Source of the DNA: an uncultured Clostridia bacterium
GTDB taxonomy: Bacteria > Bacillota > Clostridia > Oscillospirales > Oscillospiraceae
Direction: 5' to 3'
NCBI GenBank assembly: GCA_947165085.1
Contig: CAMUZA010000011.1
Location: forward strand, 1-38,190
DNA: 38,190 nucleotides
Positions 6,869-14,443 of this stretch are shown here, in pieces (the first letter of the stretch is position 1; each line of letters starts with the position of its first letter). The notes beneath the pieces are model-generated. The model worked only from the letters and a program-made list of their open reading frames with translations. It had not been told where the DNA came from and searched no databases. The position numbers were made by a program, and so were the translations under genes.

Positions 6869-7581
6869 TTCGCCTCACCTCCCGCCAGCCGGATAAACGC
6901 TTCTTCAAAGTTTTCCGTACCCGCCGCGTCGAGGATCTCGCGCGGCGTGCCGGTGATTTTCAGTTTTCCGCCGTTCATCACGCCGACGCGGTCGGAAAGC
7001 GCCTCCGCTTCCTCGAGATAATGCGTCGTCAGGATGACCGTGACCTTGCCCTTGAGGCTCTCGATGACCTGCCACAGCTCACGCCGCGCAAGTACGTCCA
7101 GTCCAAGCGTCGGCTCGTCGAGGAAGAGGAGCTTCGGGTCGGAAACCAGCGCCATGGCGATCGAGAGTCTGCGCTGCCAGCCGCCGGACAGTCTCTTTGC
7201 CTTGAACTTTTCCGCCTCCTTGAGACCCAGCTCATCAATCATCCTCTGCACCCGCTTTGGGTCGCTGTTATAAATCCCTGCGATCAGCTCAAGATTCTCC
7301 CGCACGGTCAGATTCGGCGCGACCGCCGTCTCCTGCGGAGAGACCGCAAGGAGCGGTTTGATCGCGGGCAGCTCGGTCAGCAGATCGTGTCCAAGCACCC
7401 GCGCCGAGCCGTCCGTCGGCTTTAACAGCCCGGACAGCATTTTGATCGTCGTAGTCTTGCCCGCGCCATTGACGCCCAGCAGGGAGAAAAGCTCACCCTC
7501 ACGCACGGTCAGATCGAGCGCGTCCACCGCCGTCACCATGCCGAAGCGTTTTGTCAGTCGTTTTGTTTCTATCGCGTTCAT
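6865..7581 (-). CDS. ABC transporter ATP-binding protein (ABC-2/DrrA-NatA type)
   Basis: This 238-residue ATPase has all nucleotide-binding motifs: Walker A GVNGAGKT at 36-43, a Q-loop in SPQET (81-85), signature LSGGWQRRL at 131-139 (Trp in place of the common Gln), Walker B LLFLDEP at 151-157 and switch His187 in TTHYLEEAE. The LEEAE sequence after the switch is typical of DAXX/NatA-type exporters. It overlaps AbrB upstream (ATGA, 7578-7581) and the permease downstream (ATGA, 6865-6868), a tightly coupled export module. Confidence 0.95.
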   Translation of the reverse strand: MNAIETKRLTKRFGMVTAVDALDLTVREGELFSLLGVNGAGKTTTIKMLSGLLKPTDGSARVLGHDLLTELPAIKPLLAVSPQETAVAPNLTVRENLELIAGIYNSDPKRVQRMIDELGLKEAEKFKAKRLSGGWQRRLSIAMALVSDPKLLFLDEPTLGLDVLARRELWQVIESLKGKVTVILTTHYLEEAEALSDRVGVMNGGKLKITGTPREILDAAGTENFEEAFIRLAGGEAK

Positions 7582-7808
7582 GCGTTGCCTCCTGTGGAAA
7601 GATTCGCTGTAATTCTGTCGAGAAACACCCGCGCCTTGCTCTGCTCGGGAATGGCGATGCCCTCCGCCTTGTCCGCCAGAAGCAGCAGCGTGTCGCCGGG
7701 GCGGATGCCGAACATCTCGCGCACCTCCGCCGGAATGACGATCTGCCCCTTCGGTCCAACCTTGACCGGCACCATGAATTTCCCTTCCGGGAACACCGTA
7801 TTCCCCAT
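7578..7808 (-). CDS. AbrB/MazE/SpoVT-family DNA-binding protein
   Basis: This 76-residue protein has the swapped-hairpin AbrB fold at about residues 12-55: VKVGPKGQIVIPAEVREMFG, then IRPGDTLLLLADKAEGIAI. It is the first gene of the exporter operon. Transcription factors of this type in this position usually control their own operon in response to growth phase or stress. A palindrome overlaps the operon's -10 box, which supports autoregulation. The family also includes MazE-type antitoxins, but no toxin gene is adjacent. Confidence 0.9.
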   Translation of the reverse strand: MGNTVFPEGKFMVPVKVGPKGQIVIPAEVREMFGIRPGDTLLLLADKAEGIAIPEQSKARVFLDRITANLSTGGNA

Positions 7809-7832
7809 TCTATCACCCTTCTCGTATTACTT

Positions 7833-7848
7833 GTATAACTAATTATAC
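7833..7848. promoter_or_regulatory. Palindromic operator candidate of the AbrB-ABC operon
   Basis: GTATAA-CTAA-TTATAC is an inverted repeat with perfect 6-bp arms that covers the -10 box of the operon promoter. The AbrB-type protein encoded first in the operon is the likely binder; this is inference. Confidence 0.5.
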
Positions 7849-7869
7849 CACAGAGGCAAATAAAGTCAA
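7842..7869 (-). promoter_or_regulatory. Promoter of the AbrB-ABC operon
   Basis: On the minus strand TTGACT (7864-7869), a 16-base spacer ending TGG (extended -10) and TATAAT (7842-7847). It starts about 34 bases upstream of the AbrB ATG. Confidence 0.8.
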
Positions 7870-7974
7870 GTCATGTTTTGCCGCAGGCTCCCGACCCACC
7901 GCCTCATTGCAAGCCGGTAAATGCGGCATTCTCCCCTCATGTCAAAGTATAGCGTCACATGGATTGGCGCTAAA

Positions 7975-8009
7975 TTGCCTGCGGGCGGTCATCGACCGCC
8001 CGCAGGCAA
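7975..8009. repeat. Perfect 16-bp inverted repeat, 3-base loop
   Basis: The arms TTGCCTGCGGGCGGTC and its exact complement (7994-8009) are separated by ATC. It has no following T-run, so it is not a standard terminator. It lies in the 324-base gap between the AbrB promoter and the 3' end of the PDZ gene, where no gene is visible. Confidence 0.7.
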
Positions 8010-8039
8010 CAGGATCCTCGCTTCGCGTTTACAATATCC

Positions 8040-8075
8040 GTCAGCTTCGCTGACACCTTCCCCTCAAGGAGAAGG
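8040..8075. repeat. REP-like palindromic unit
   Basis: Two short hairpins lie side by side: GTCAGC-TTC-GCTGAC (8040-8054) and CCTTC...GAAGG (8056-8075). Similar tandem palindromes (GTCAGC...TTCCCCT) are, from recall, dispersed extragenic repeats in gut Clostridia. Only one copy is in this window. Confidence 0.4.
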
Positions 8076-8132
8076 CCTGGTCTTCTCATCGTTTAAGATT
8101 TCTCCTTGCGCAGGAAGGCGTTTCCGGCGCTG

Positions 8133-8636
8133 CTATTTCCCGTCCGCTTCGCCGGCAGGCAGTGTGACCTCGATCTCTTCGCCGCAGCGGTATAGCTCGA
8201 TCCGCACCTGCCCGCCGTCTGCGAACGCATCCAGAAGCGCGCGGCAGTCTTCCGCGCTGCCCGGCGTTTCCCCGCCGATGCGGACGATCACGTCGCCCGG
8301 CAGGACGCCGGCTTTCGCCGCGGCGCTGTCCGCGTCTACCTGGCTGACGATGACGCCGTTCGGCAGATCCCAGTAGCGCTGCTGCGTGTCGTCCAGCTCG
8401 CAGATCAGCATGCCGCAGACCGCAGTCTGCTCCTGCCTGCAATCCTCCGGCTGGAACGTCAGACCTCTGCGCTCGGTCGGCGCGGTGCGCTCCGACCCGG
8501 TACTCTCCTGCCGCAGGTAGGGGATCAGAAACGGCGCGGCACTCACCGCCAGCAGCGCGATCACCAGCCCGATCGCCAGCCCGACGTAGGATCTTCCGCT
8601 CTTAGGTTGTTTTCCCGTACCGTAATAGTCCGGCAT
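8133..8636 (-). CDS. Membrane-anchored PDZ-domain protein
   Basis: This 167-residue protein has a short cytoplasmic start, one membrane helix (about 18-41, YVGLAIGLVIALLAVSAAPF), a linker, and one PDZ domain at about 85-162 with the core GVIVSQVDADSAAAKAGVLP and GDVIVRIGG. It resembles the membrane-plus-PDZ parts of HtrA/DegP proteases, but the whole trypsin-like domain is absent. It is the third gene of a two-component operon, 31 bases after the histidine kinase stop. It may sense or scaffold extracytoplasmic protein ends for that system. No in-frame start other than ATG 8636 follows the GGAGGGGG, which lies unusually far upstream (about 18 bases). Confidence 0.8.
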   Translation of the reverse strand: MPDYYGTGKQPKSGRSYVGLAIGLVIALLAVSAAPFLIPYLRQESTGSERTAPTERRGLTFQPEDCRQEQTAVCGMLICELDDTQQRYWDLPNGVIVSQVDADSAAAKAGVLPGDVIVRIGGETPGSAEDCRALLDAFADGGQVRIELYRCGEEIEVTLPAGEADGK

Positions 8637-8667
8637 TCTCGGATCTTCCGTTTTGACCCCCTCCTTC

Positions 8668-10086
8668 CTATTTGCACAGGGGCATGGTAAAGGTGAATTC
8701 TGTCTTTCCGTCGCGGCTGGTCACGTAGATATCCTCGCCGTGCGCCAGCACGATGGTCTTGACGATATACAGCCCGAGTCCCGCGCCGTCGCGGTCGGTC
8801 GAGCGGCTCTTGTCCGTCTTGTGGAAGCGGTCGAAGATCAGCGGCAGCTCCTCCGGCGGGATCGTCGGCCCGGTATTGCCGACGGTCACGACGGCGCTTG
8901 CGCCGCGCGGTCTGACGCTGACCGAGAGCGTGCCGCCCTCGTCTGCGAATTTGACCGCGTTGTCCATGAGGTTATACAGCACCTGCGTCACCGCGTCAGG
9001 AAGGGCGCGGACGGTCACGCCGAACTCCGGCATATCGACGTCCACGTTCAGATGTTTGCGGTTGATGCGCTGCTCAAAACTCAGAAGCGCCTGTCCCGCC
9101 GCCTCGCAGATGTCAAAATCCGCGAGCTGATCCTGCGGGATGCCCTGATCGCGCAGGCGCGATACGTCGAGCATATTGCGCACCAGGCGCGACAGGCGGC
9201 GCACCTCGGTGGAGACGAGATTCATGTAGTAATAGTGCTTCTCCTCCGGGATCGTTCCGTCGATCATGCCGTCGAGGTAGCCCGCGATCGTCGTCATCGG
9301 CGTTTTCAGCTCATGGCTGACGTTGGCGACGAATTCCTGCCGCACCCGCTCGGAGTTCTGCAGGGCGACGGTCATGTTGTTGAACGCGACCGCCATCTCC
9401 TCGATCTCCTCGTTCTGATTGCCCGTCGGGATCTGCACGCTGTAGTCGCCGCGGGCGATCTGCTTTGCCGCCGCCGCCATGTCGCGGATCGGTTTCGTCT
9501 CGCGGCGCGTCAGATAGGGCGTGGCGATGATCGCGGCGGCGAAGACGATCAGCGCGACCATGGCGAAGATCCGCAGGGTCCGGCCCGTCAGCCGCGTCAG
9601 CTCCTCGCGCTGCATGGAAACGAGGATGATGCACAAGGGTCTTCCGTCCTCCAGCAAAACGGGGATCGCCACGGCAAGCCGTTCGTCGCCGTAGAGCTGC
9701 GACGCCGCGCTGTCCACGCTCATGCTCCCCTCGCGGAACAGCCGCTCGGCATTCTTGCTGCCGATACTGCGCCCCAGATGCTCGCACGCCTGAATGTCCG
9801 CCGCGCAGATGCGCACCTCACCGTCCGCGTCGCAGATCAGGATGTCGTTGCCGGATGCGTTCGCGGCGACGGCGAGATTGGTGCGGAAGCTCCAGTCGTT
9901 CAGATACGCCGCGCTGTACGCCTTGACCAGTCCGGAAACGCTGTCTGCCGTACTGCGCAGGGAGCTTTCCTCGGTCTGTACGATGTAGCGGTTGAACAGC
10001 GCCCAGAAGGACACGCCAAGCAGGATCGTCGCGCCGAGCAGGATGCAGAGGATCAGCGTCAGCTGCCTTCGGAACGTCGTTTTCAT
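8668..10086 (-). CDS. Sensor histidine kinase (two-component system)
   Basis: This 472-residue membrane kinase has a first helix at about 8-31, an extracytoplasmic sensor region (about 32-170), a second helix (172-190), HAMP (about 192-244), and HisKA with phospho-acceptor His258 in VSHELKTPMT. The HATPase domain has N-box Asn375 (LMDNAVKF) and G-box GAGLGLY (433-439). The order and motifs are those of PhoR/ResE/VicK-class kinases. Its start overlaps the regulator stop (ATGA, 10083-10086). The signal is unknown; the downstream PDZ protein suggests an envelope-related cue, but this is speculative. Confidence 0.95.
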   Translation of the reverse strand: MKTTFRRQLTLILCILLGATILLGVSFWALFNRYIVQTEESSLRSTADSVSGLVKAYSAAYLNDWSFRTNLAVAANASGNDILICDADGEVRICAADIQACEHLGRSIGSKNAERLFREGSMSVDSAASQLYGDERLAVAIPVLLEDGRPLCIILVSMQREELTRLTGRTLRIFAMVALIVFAAAIIATPYLTRRETKPIRDMAAAAKQIARGDYSVQIPTGNQNEEIEEMAVAFNNMTVALQNSERVRQEFVANVSHELKTPMTTIAGYLDGMIDGTIPEEKHYYYMNLVSTEVRRLSRLVRNMLDVSRLRDQGIPQDQLADFDICEAAGQALLSFEQRINRKHLNVDVDMPEFGVTVRALPDAVTQVLYNLMDNAVKFADEGGTLSVSVRPRGASAVVTVGNTGPTIPPEELPLIFDRFHKTDKSRSTDRDGAGLGLYIVKTIVLAHGEDIYVTSRDGKTEFTFTMPLCK

Positions 10087-10772
10087 CTGCCGGCGACCTC
10101 GAATTTATAGCCGACCGACCAGACGGTCTTCAGCTCCCACTGATCGGAAACGCCCTCCAGTTTTTCGCGCAGGCGTTTCACGTGCACGTCCACGGTGCGG
10201 GTGTCGCCGAAATAGTCGAAGCCCCAAACCTCGTCCAGAAGCTGATTTCTCGTATAAACGCGGTTCGGCGTGGAGGCGAGATGATACAAAAGCTCCATCT
10301 CCTTCGGCGGGGTCGGGATTTTTTTGCCGTCCACGGTCAGTTCAAATGCGTCCATGTCGATCACCAGCTTGTCGAAGACCAGCTTGCGTGACGCCTTTTC
10401 CGGCTCGATCCCGCTGCGGCGCAGCACCGCCTCAATGCGCGCCAGCACCTCTTTCATCTCAAAAGGCTTCGTGATGTAGTCGTCCGCGCCTGCCTTGAGT
10501 CCCTGTACCTTGTCCTCGGTCTCACTCTTGGCGGTCAGCATGATGATCGGCGTCTTGGACTCGGCGCGGATCGTGCGGCAGACGCTCCAGCCATCCATGC
10601 CGGGCAGCATTACGTCCAGCAGCACCAGCGCAGGCTGCACCTCGCGGAACTGCTTCACGCCCTTGAGTCCGTCCGGCGCGATGGAGACCTCGTAGCCCTC
10701 TTTTTCTAAGTATAACCGCAGAAGATCTGCGATATTGTTATCATCCTCAACGATCAGAACGGTTTTCGCCAT
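10083..10772 (-). CDS. OmpR/PhoB-family response regulator
   Basis: This 229-residue regulator has a receiver domain (acidic pocket Asp10/Asp11, phosphorylation site Asp53 in LLDVMLPGMDG, Thr80, Lys102 in TKPF). It has a C-terminal winged-helix DNA-binding domain (about 130-226) with the conserved TPPKEMELLYHLASTPNRVY and TVDVHVKRLREKLE segments. It is first in the operon with its cognate kinase and the PDZ protein, divergent from fhs. Close to PhoP/ResD/VicR-type regulators; the exact orthologue cannot be named from sequence alone. Confidence 0.95.
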   Translation of the reverse strand: MAKTVLIVEDDNNIADLLRLYLEKEGYEVSIAPDGLKGVKQFREVQPALVLLDVMLPGMDGWSVCRTIRAESKTPIIMLTAKSETEDKVQGLKAGADDYITKPFEMKEVLARIEAVLRRSGIEPEKASRKLVFDKLVIDMDAFELTVDGKKIPTPPKEMELLYHLASTPNRVYTRNQLLDEVWGFDYFGDTRTVDVHVKRLREKLEGVSDQWELKTVWSVGYKFEVAGR

Positions 10773-11101
10773 GGTCGTGCCCTCCTGTATTCTCTGTATT
10801 TCCGCTGCGCTGCGTTTCGCGCTTTCCGTCCGTTTCTTTCTCCATTATAACCCCAAATTCCCGTTTTGGGTGAACAATTTGTAAAAACGCGATTTTCTGT
10901 TGTTTTCTGCCGCCGAACAATCGCTCCATTTCATTGCGGCGGAAAGACTATGCGGCGATGGAAGCTGCCGCTTTGCGGAAACAATTCTTCCCATTTCGCC
11001 TTGTATTTCCCGGCAGGTTGTGGTACGATATACTAAAATTATAATGGTAGAGTATAGGCATTCGCAATCGGTGCCTTCGACGCTTTGCAAGGAGAATTGC
11101 C
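10773..11101. other. Divergent intergenic region between the two-component operon and fhs
   Basis: This 329-base region carries no gene. Facing left, TATAAT (minus strand, 10844-10849) could be the -10 of the response-regulator operon; no good -35 is seen at the right distance. A 6-bp inverted repeat, CCCAAA/TTTGGG (10853-10870), lies just upstream of it. Facing right are the fhs promoter elements (11001-11045). No THF riboswitch or other known leader structure was recognised by eye. Confidence 0.5.
11001..11045 (+). promoter_or_regulatory. fhs: Promoter region of the fhs operon
   Basis: Two overlapping options are visible. One is TTGTAT (11001-11006), 17 bases, then extended -10 TGGTACGAT (11022-11029). 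The other is TTGTGG (11018-11023), 16 bases, then TATAAT (11040-11045). The second has the better -10. The leader to the ATG is roughly 50-70 bases. Confidence 0.55.
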
Positions 11102-12907
11102 ATGATCGAATTTCACGACGGAACATACGTAGATGAAGACGGCAGGATCAAGCTCGACCCGACCGTATATAAGGACTGGCAGATCGCCGAGGAGGCGGAA
11201 AAGTCACTTCCGCCGGTGGAGTATTTCCGTGAAAAGCTGGGGCTGCTCCCTGACGAGATCATCCCACACGGCAAGACGCCGAAGCTGGATTTCATCAGGA
11301 TCATGGATCGCCTCAAGGACCGTCCGAACGGCAAATTCATCGAGGTGACCGCGATTACGCCCACGCCGCTCGGCGAGGGCAAGTCAACGACCTCCCTCGG
11401 TCTGATCGAGGGTCTGGGCAAGCTCGGCAAAAACGTCGGCGGCTGTCTGCGGCAGCCCTCCGGCGGTCCGACGATGAACGTCAAGGGCACGGCCGCCGGC
11501 GGCGGCAACGCGCTCTTAATGCCGATGACCGAGTTCTCCCTCGGTCTGACCGGCGACATCAACGACATTATGAACGCCCACAACCTCGCCATGGTCGCGC
11601 TGAACGCGCGCATGCAGCACGAGCGCAACTATGACGACGCGACGCTCGCCAGGCGCGGGCTCAAGCGCCTCGACGTCGATCCGAAGCGGGTCGAATTCGG
11701 CTGGGTCCTGGACTTCTGCGCGCAGGGACTTCGCAATATCATCATGGGCATCGGCGGCGATAAGGACGGCTATCTCATGGAGTCGAAGTGCGCGATCGCC
11801 GTCTCCTCGGAGCTGATGGCGATCTTAGCGGTCGCGCGCGACCTCAAGGATCTGCGCGAGCGGATCGGCAAAATCGTCGTCGCCTACGACCGCAAGGGCA
11901 ATCCCGTGACCACCGAGGATCTGGAGGTCGCGGGCGCGATGACCGCGTGGATGCGCAACACGATCAACCCCACGATGTGCTACACCGTCGAGCATCAGCC
12001 CGTGCTGGTGCACGCGGGTCCCTTTGCCAACATCGCCATCGGGCAGTCGTCCGTCATCGGCGACCGTCTGGCGCTCAAGCTCTTTGACTATCATGTGACC
12101 GAGTCCGGCTTCGCCGCTGACATCGGCTTTGAAAAATTCTGGAACGTCAAATGCCGCCTGTCCGGTCTGACCCCGAACGTCTCCGTCCTCGTGGCGACCG
12201 TCCGCGCGCTCAAAATGCACGGCGGCGGTCCTGCGGTCGTGCCCGGCCGTCCGCTGGCGGAGGAATACACGAAGGAGAATCTCGAGCTGCTCGAAAAGGG
12301 CTGTGAAAACCTCTTCCACCACGTCAATACGATCAAAAAATCCGGCATCGTGCCGGTCGTCTGCATCAATCAGTTCCACACCGACACCGACGCGGAGATC
12401 GCCCTTGTGCGAAAGCTCTGTGCAGAACGCGGCGTGCGATGCGCCCTGTCCAACCACTGGCGCTACGGCGGAGAGGGCGCGCTGGAGCTGGCGCAGGCCG
12501 TTGCGGACGCCTGCGAGGAAGAACACGAGCTGAAATACCTGTACCCGCTGGAGCTGCCGCTGCGCGAGCGCGTGGAGCGGATCGCGGCGGAGGTCTACGG
12601 CGCAGACGGCGTGGATTGGGCGCCGCTTGCGCTGGAAAAGGCGAAGCGGTTCGAATCCGATCCCAAATACGCCGACTACTGCACGATGATGGTCAAGACC
12701 CACCTTTCCCTCAGCCACGAGCCGAGCTGGAAGGGCGTGCCAAAGGGCTGGCGTCTGCCGATCCGCGACATTCTGGAGTACGGCGGCGCGAAATTCCTCT
12801 GTCCGATGGCTGGCACGATCTCGATGATGCCCGGCACCGGCTCCGACCCCGCCTACCGCCGCATCGACGTCGACGTCGAGACCGGCAAGGTCTCGGGTCT
12901 GTTCTGA
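11102..12907 (+). CDS. fhs: Formate-tetrahydrofolate ligase, long variant
   Basis: This enzyme makes 10-formyl-THF from formate, THF and ATP, the first step of the methyl branch or a supply for purine synthesis. The P-loop-like ATP site [13 protein letters not shown] is at 87-99, followed by the conserved [17 protein letters not shown] segment and [14 protein letters not shown]. It has 601 residues, against about 556-560 for common bacterial enzymes. The extra length includes an N-terminal extension. From recall, the C-terminal part ([14 protein letters not shown], ending VSGLF) is closer to the synthetase domain of C1-THF synthases. AAGGAG lies 7 bases before the ATG. First gene of an operon with fchA and folD. 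Confidence 0.95.
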   Translation: MIEFHDGTYVDEDGRIKLDPTVYKDWQIAEEAEKSLPPVEYFREKLGLLPDEIIPHGKTPKLDFIRIMDRLKDRPNGKFIEVTAITPTPLGEGKSTTSLGLIEGLGKLGKNVGGCLRQPSGGPTMNVKGTAAGGGNALLMPMTEFSLGLTGDINDIMNAHNLAMVALNARMQHERNYDDATLARRGLKRLDVDPKRVEFGWVLDFCAQGLRNIIMGIGGDKDGYLMESKCAIAVSSELMAILAVARDLKDLRERIGKIVVAYDRKGNPVTTEDLEVAGAMTAWMRNTINPTMCYTVEHQPVLVHAGPFANIAIGQSSVIGDRLALKLFDYHVTESGFAADIGFEKFWNVKCRLSGLTPNVSVLVATVRALKMHGGGPAVVPGRPLAEEYTKENLELLEKGCENLFHHVNTIKKSGIVPVVCINQFHTDTDAEIALVRKLCAERGVRCALSNHWRYGGEGALELAQAVADACEEEHELKYLYPLELPLRERVERIAAEVYGADGVDWAPLALEKAKRFESDPKYADYCTMMVKTHLSLSHEPSWKGVPKGWRLPIRDILEYGGAKFLCPMAGTISMMPGTGSDPAYRRIDVDVETGKVSGLF

Positions 12908-12919
12908 AAGGGTGATGTT

Positions 12920-13540
12920 ATGGATATGATTTCTGCTTCGTGCAGAGACTTTGTTTCCGTCCTTGCCTCCTCTGCGCCCGCGCCCGGCGGCGGCGGCGCT
13001 GCCGCGCTGGTCGGCGCGATCGGCACGGCGCTCGGCAATATGGTCGGCGCTCTGACGGTCGGCAAAAAGAAATACGCCGCCGCCGAAGAGGAGCTGCGCG
13101 CGCTGATGGCAAAATGCGGCGCATTGCAAAGCGAGCTGTTGGATCAGGTCGCCGCCGACGAGGCGGGCTTTCTGCCGCTCGCTGCGGCATATGGCATTGC
13201 GAAGGACGATCCGACCCGCGAGGCGCGCCTCGAAGCGGCGTCCGTCGCCGCCTGTCAGGTGCCGCTGCACATCATGGAATTGTGCTGTGAGGCGCTGGAT
13301 GCGGTCGCCGTATTCGCGGAAAAGGGCTCGAAGCTGGCGATTTCCGACGCCGGCTGCGCCGCGGTAACGCTCAAAGCCGCGCTGCAAGCGGCTTCGCTCA
13401 ACGTATTCATCAACACAAAAGGACTGAAAGACCGCGCCAATGCGGACGCACTGGATCAGAAATGTCTGTCGATGCTGGAATCCTACGGTGCGCTCGCCGA
13501 CCGCGTTTTTACGCAGGTCAAAGACAGCTTTTTCGCGTAA
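12920..13540 (+). CDS. fchA: Methenyltetrahydrofolate cyclohydrolase / cyclodeaminase family
   Basis: This 206-residue helical protein belongs to the FTCD-C (formimidoyl-THF cyclodeaminase) family. The conserved start SAPAPGGGGAAALVGAIGTA (about 18-37) forms the folate-binding glycine loop. Later there is a helix-rich region including AALQAASLNVFINTKGLKD. Between fhs and folD it most likely acts as FchA, interconverting 10-formyl-THF and 5,10-methenyl-THF, rather than in histidine breakdown, since no formiminotransferase gene is near. It starts 12 bases after fhs. Its presence would compensate for the altered FolD that follows. Confidence 0.88.
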   Translation: MDMISASCRDFVSVLASSAPAPGGGGAAALVGAIGTALGNMVGALTVGKKKYAAAEEELRALMAKCGALQSELLDQVAADEAGFLPLAAAYGIAKDDPTREARLEAASVAACQVPLHIMELCCEALDAVAVFAEKGSKLAISDAGCAAVTLKAALQAASLNVFINTKGLKDRANADALDQKCLSMLESYGALADRVFTQVKDSFFA

Positions 13541-13552
13541 GGAGGGACGGAT

Positions 13553-14443
13553 ATGGCTAAGATACTCAGCGGCAAAGCCGTCGCAGACGCGCTTTGCGCA
13601 AAGCTCGCCGTCCGCGTCGATAAGCTGTGGGACAAGGGCGTCATGCCGACGCTCGCACTGATCCGCCTCGGCGAGAATCCCTCCGACCTGAGTTATGAGA
13701 CCGGTATTCGCAAGCGCGCCGAGAGGATCGGCGTCGCGGTGCGCGGCTTCTATCTGCCGGAATGTGCCGAAAAAGAGGCGGTCCTGTCCGCGATCGACGC
13801 GCTGAACAGGGACGATTCCGTCCACGGCGTGCTGCTCTTCCGTCCGCTGCCGCAGCACCTCAAGCCCGACGAGGAGGAAGTCACCTCCCGCCTCGACCCG
13901 CGCAAGGACGTGGACGGCATGACCCCGCTGTCGAAATCCGGCGTTTTTTCCGGGCGGAACGGGTGCGGCTTCGCGCCGTGCACGCCTGCCGCGTGCATGG
14001 AGATCCTCGACTATTACGGCGTCGACTGCGCGGGCAGGCACGCCGTCGTGATCGGCAGAAGCAAGCTCGTCGGCAAGCCGGCGGCAATGATGCTTCTGAG
14101 CCGCGACGCGACCGTCACCGTCTGCCACTCGAAGACCGTTGACTTGCCGGCGATTTGCCGCAGTGCGGACATCATCGTGACGGCGGCGCGGTCGCTGCGC
14201 CTGATCACGGCGGACTGCGTCCGTCCCGGGCAGACCGTGATCGACGTTTCGACGATCTGGGACGAAACGAAGCCGAACAGCAAGGGCGGTCTGGGCGCGT
14301 TCGCGGGGGACGTCGATTTCGACGCGGTAGAGCCGGTCGTCGGCGCGATCACACCCGTTCCCGGCGGCGTCGGCGCCATGACGACCTCCGTTCTGATGAA
14401 GCACGTGATCGAGGCAGCGGAGCGCGGAGGCAGTCATGCGTAA
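13553..14443 (+). CDS. folD: FolD family methylene-THF dehydrogenase, probably lacking cyclohydrolase activity
   Basis: This 296-residue protein shows the FolD fold: substrate-site Tyr48, RKDVDGMTP with Asp121, the cofactor loop VVIGRSKLVGKP, and the C-terminal ITPVPGGVGAMTTSVLMKH. Aligned by eye with E. coli FolD (YVASKRKA, VQLPLP), the position of the catalytic Lys54 is Ile52 (YETGIRKR), and the position of Gln98 is Phe96 (LLFRPLP). Lys and Gln at these sites are needed for cyclohydrolase activity in studied FolD/MTHFD1 enzymes, while dehydrogenase activity can survive their loss. The adjacent fchA would supply the missing step. Spacing to fchA is 12 bases with GGAGGG; it overlaps the next gene by 8 bases. 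Confidence 0.93.
   Translation: MAKILSGKAVADALCAKLAVRVDKLWDKGVMPTLALIRLGENPSDLSYETGIRKRAERIGVAVRGFYLPECAEKEAVLSAIDALNRDDSVHGVLLFRPLPQHLKPDEEEVTSRLDPRKDVDGMTPLSKSGVFSGRNGCGFAPCTPAACMEILDYYGVDCAGRHAVVIGRSKLVGKPAAMMLLSRDATVTVCHSKTVDLPAICRSADIIVTAARSLRLITADCVRPGQTVIDVSTIWDETKPNSKGGLGAFAGDVDFDAVEPVVGAITPVPGGVGAMTTSVLMKHVIEAAERGGSHA

Noticed and set aside
5102-7021. 639-codon open frame on the plus strand
   Set aside because: It crosses the rny stop, the bidirectional terminator and the convergent ABC operon. Composition is Arg/Ser-rich and no domain is visible.
10773-11101. THF or other riboswitch ahead of fhs
   Set aside because: No conserved riboswitch core or long leader could be recognised; the apparent promoter leaves only about 50-70 bases of leader. 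A covariance-model search would settle it.
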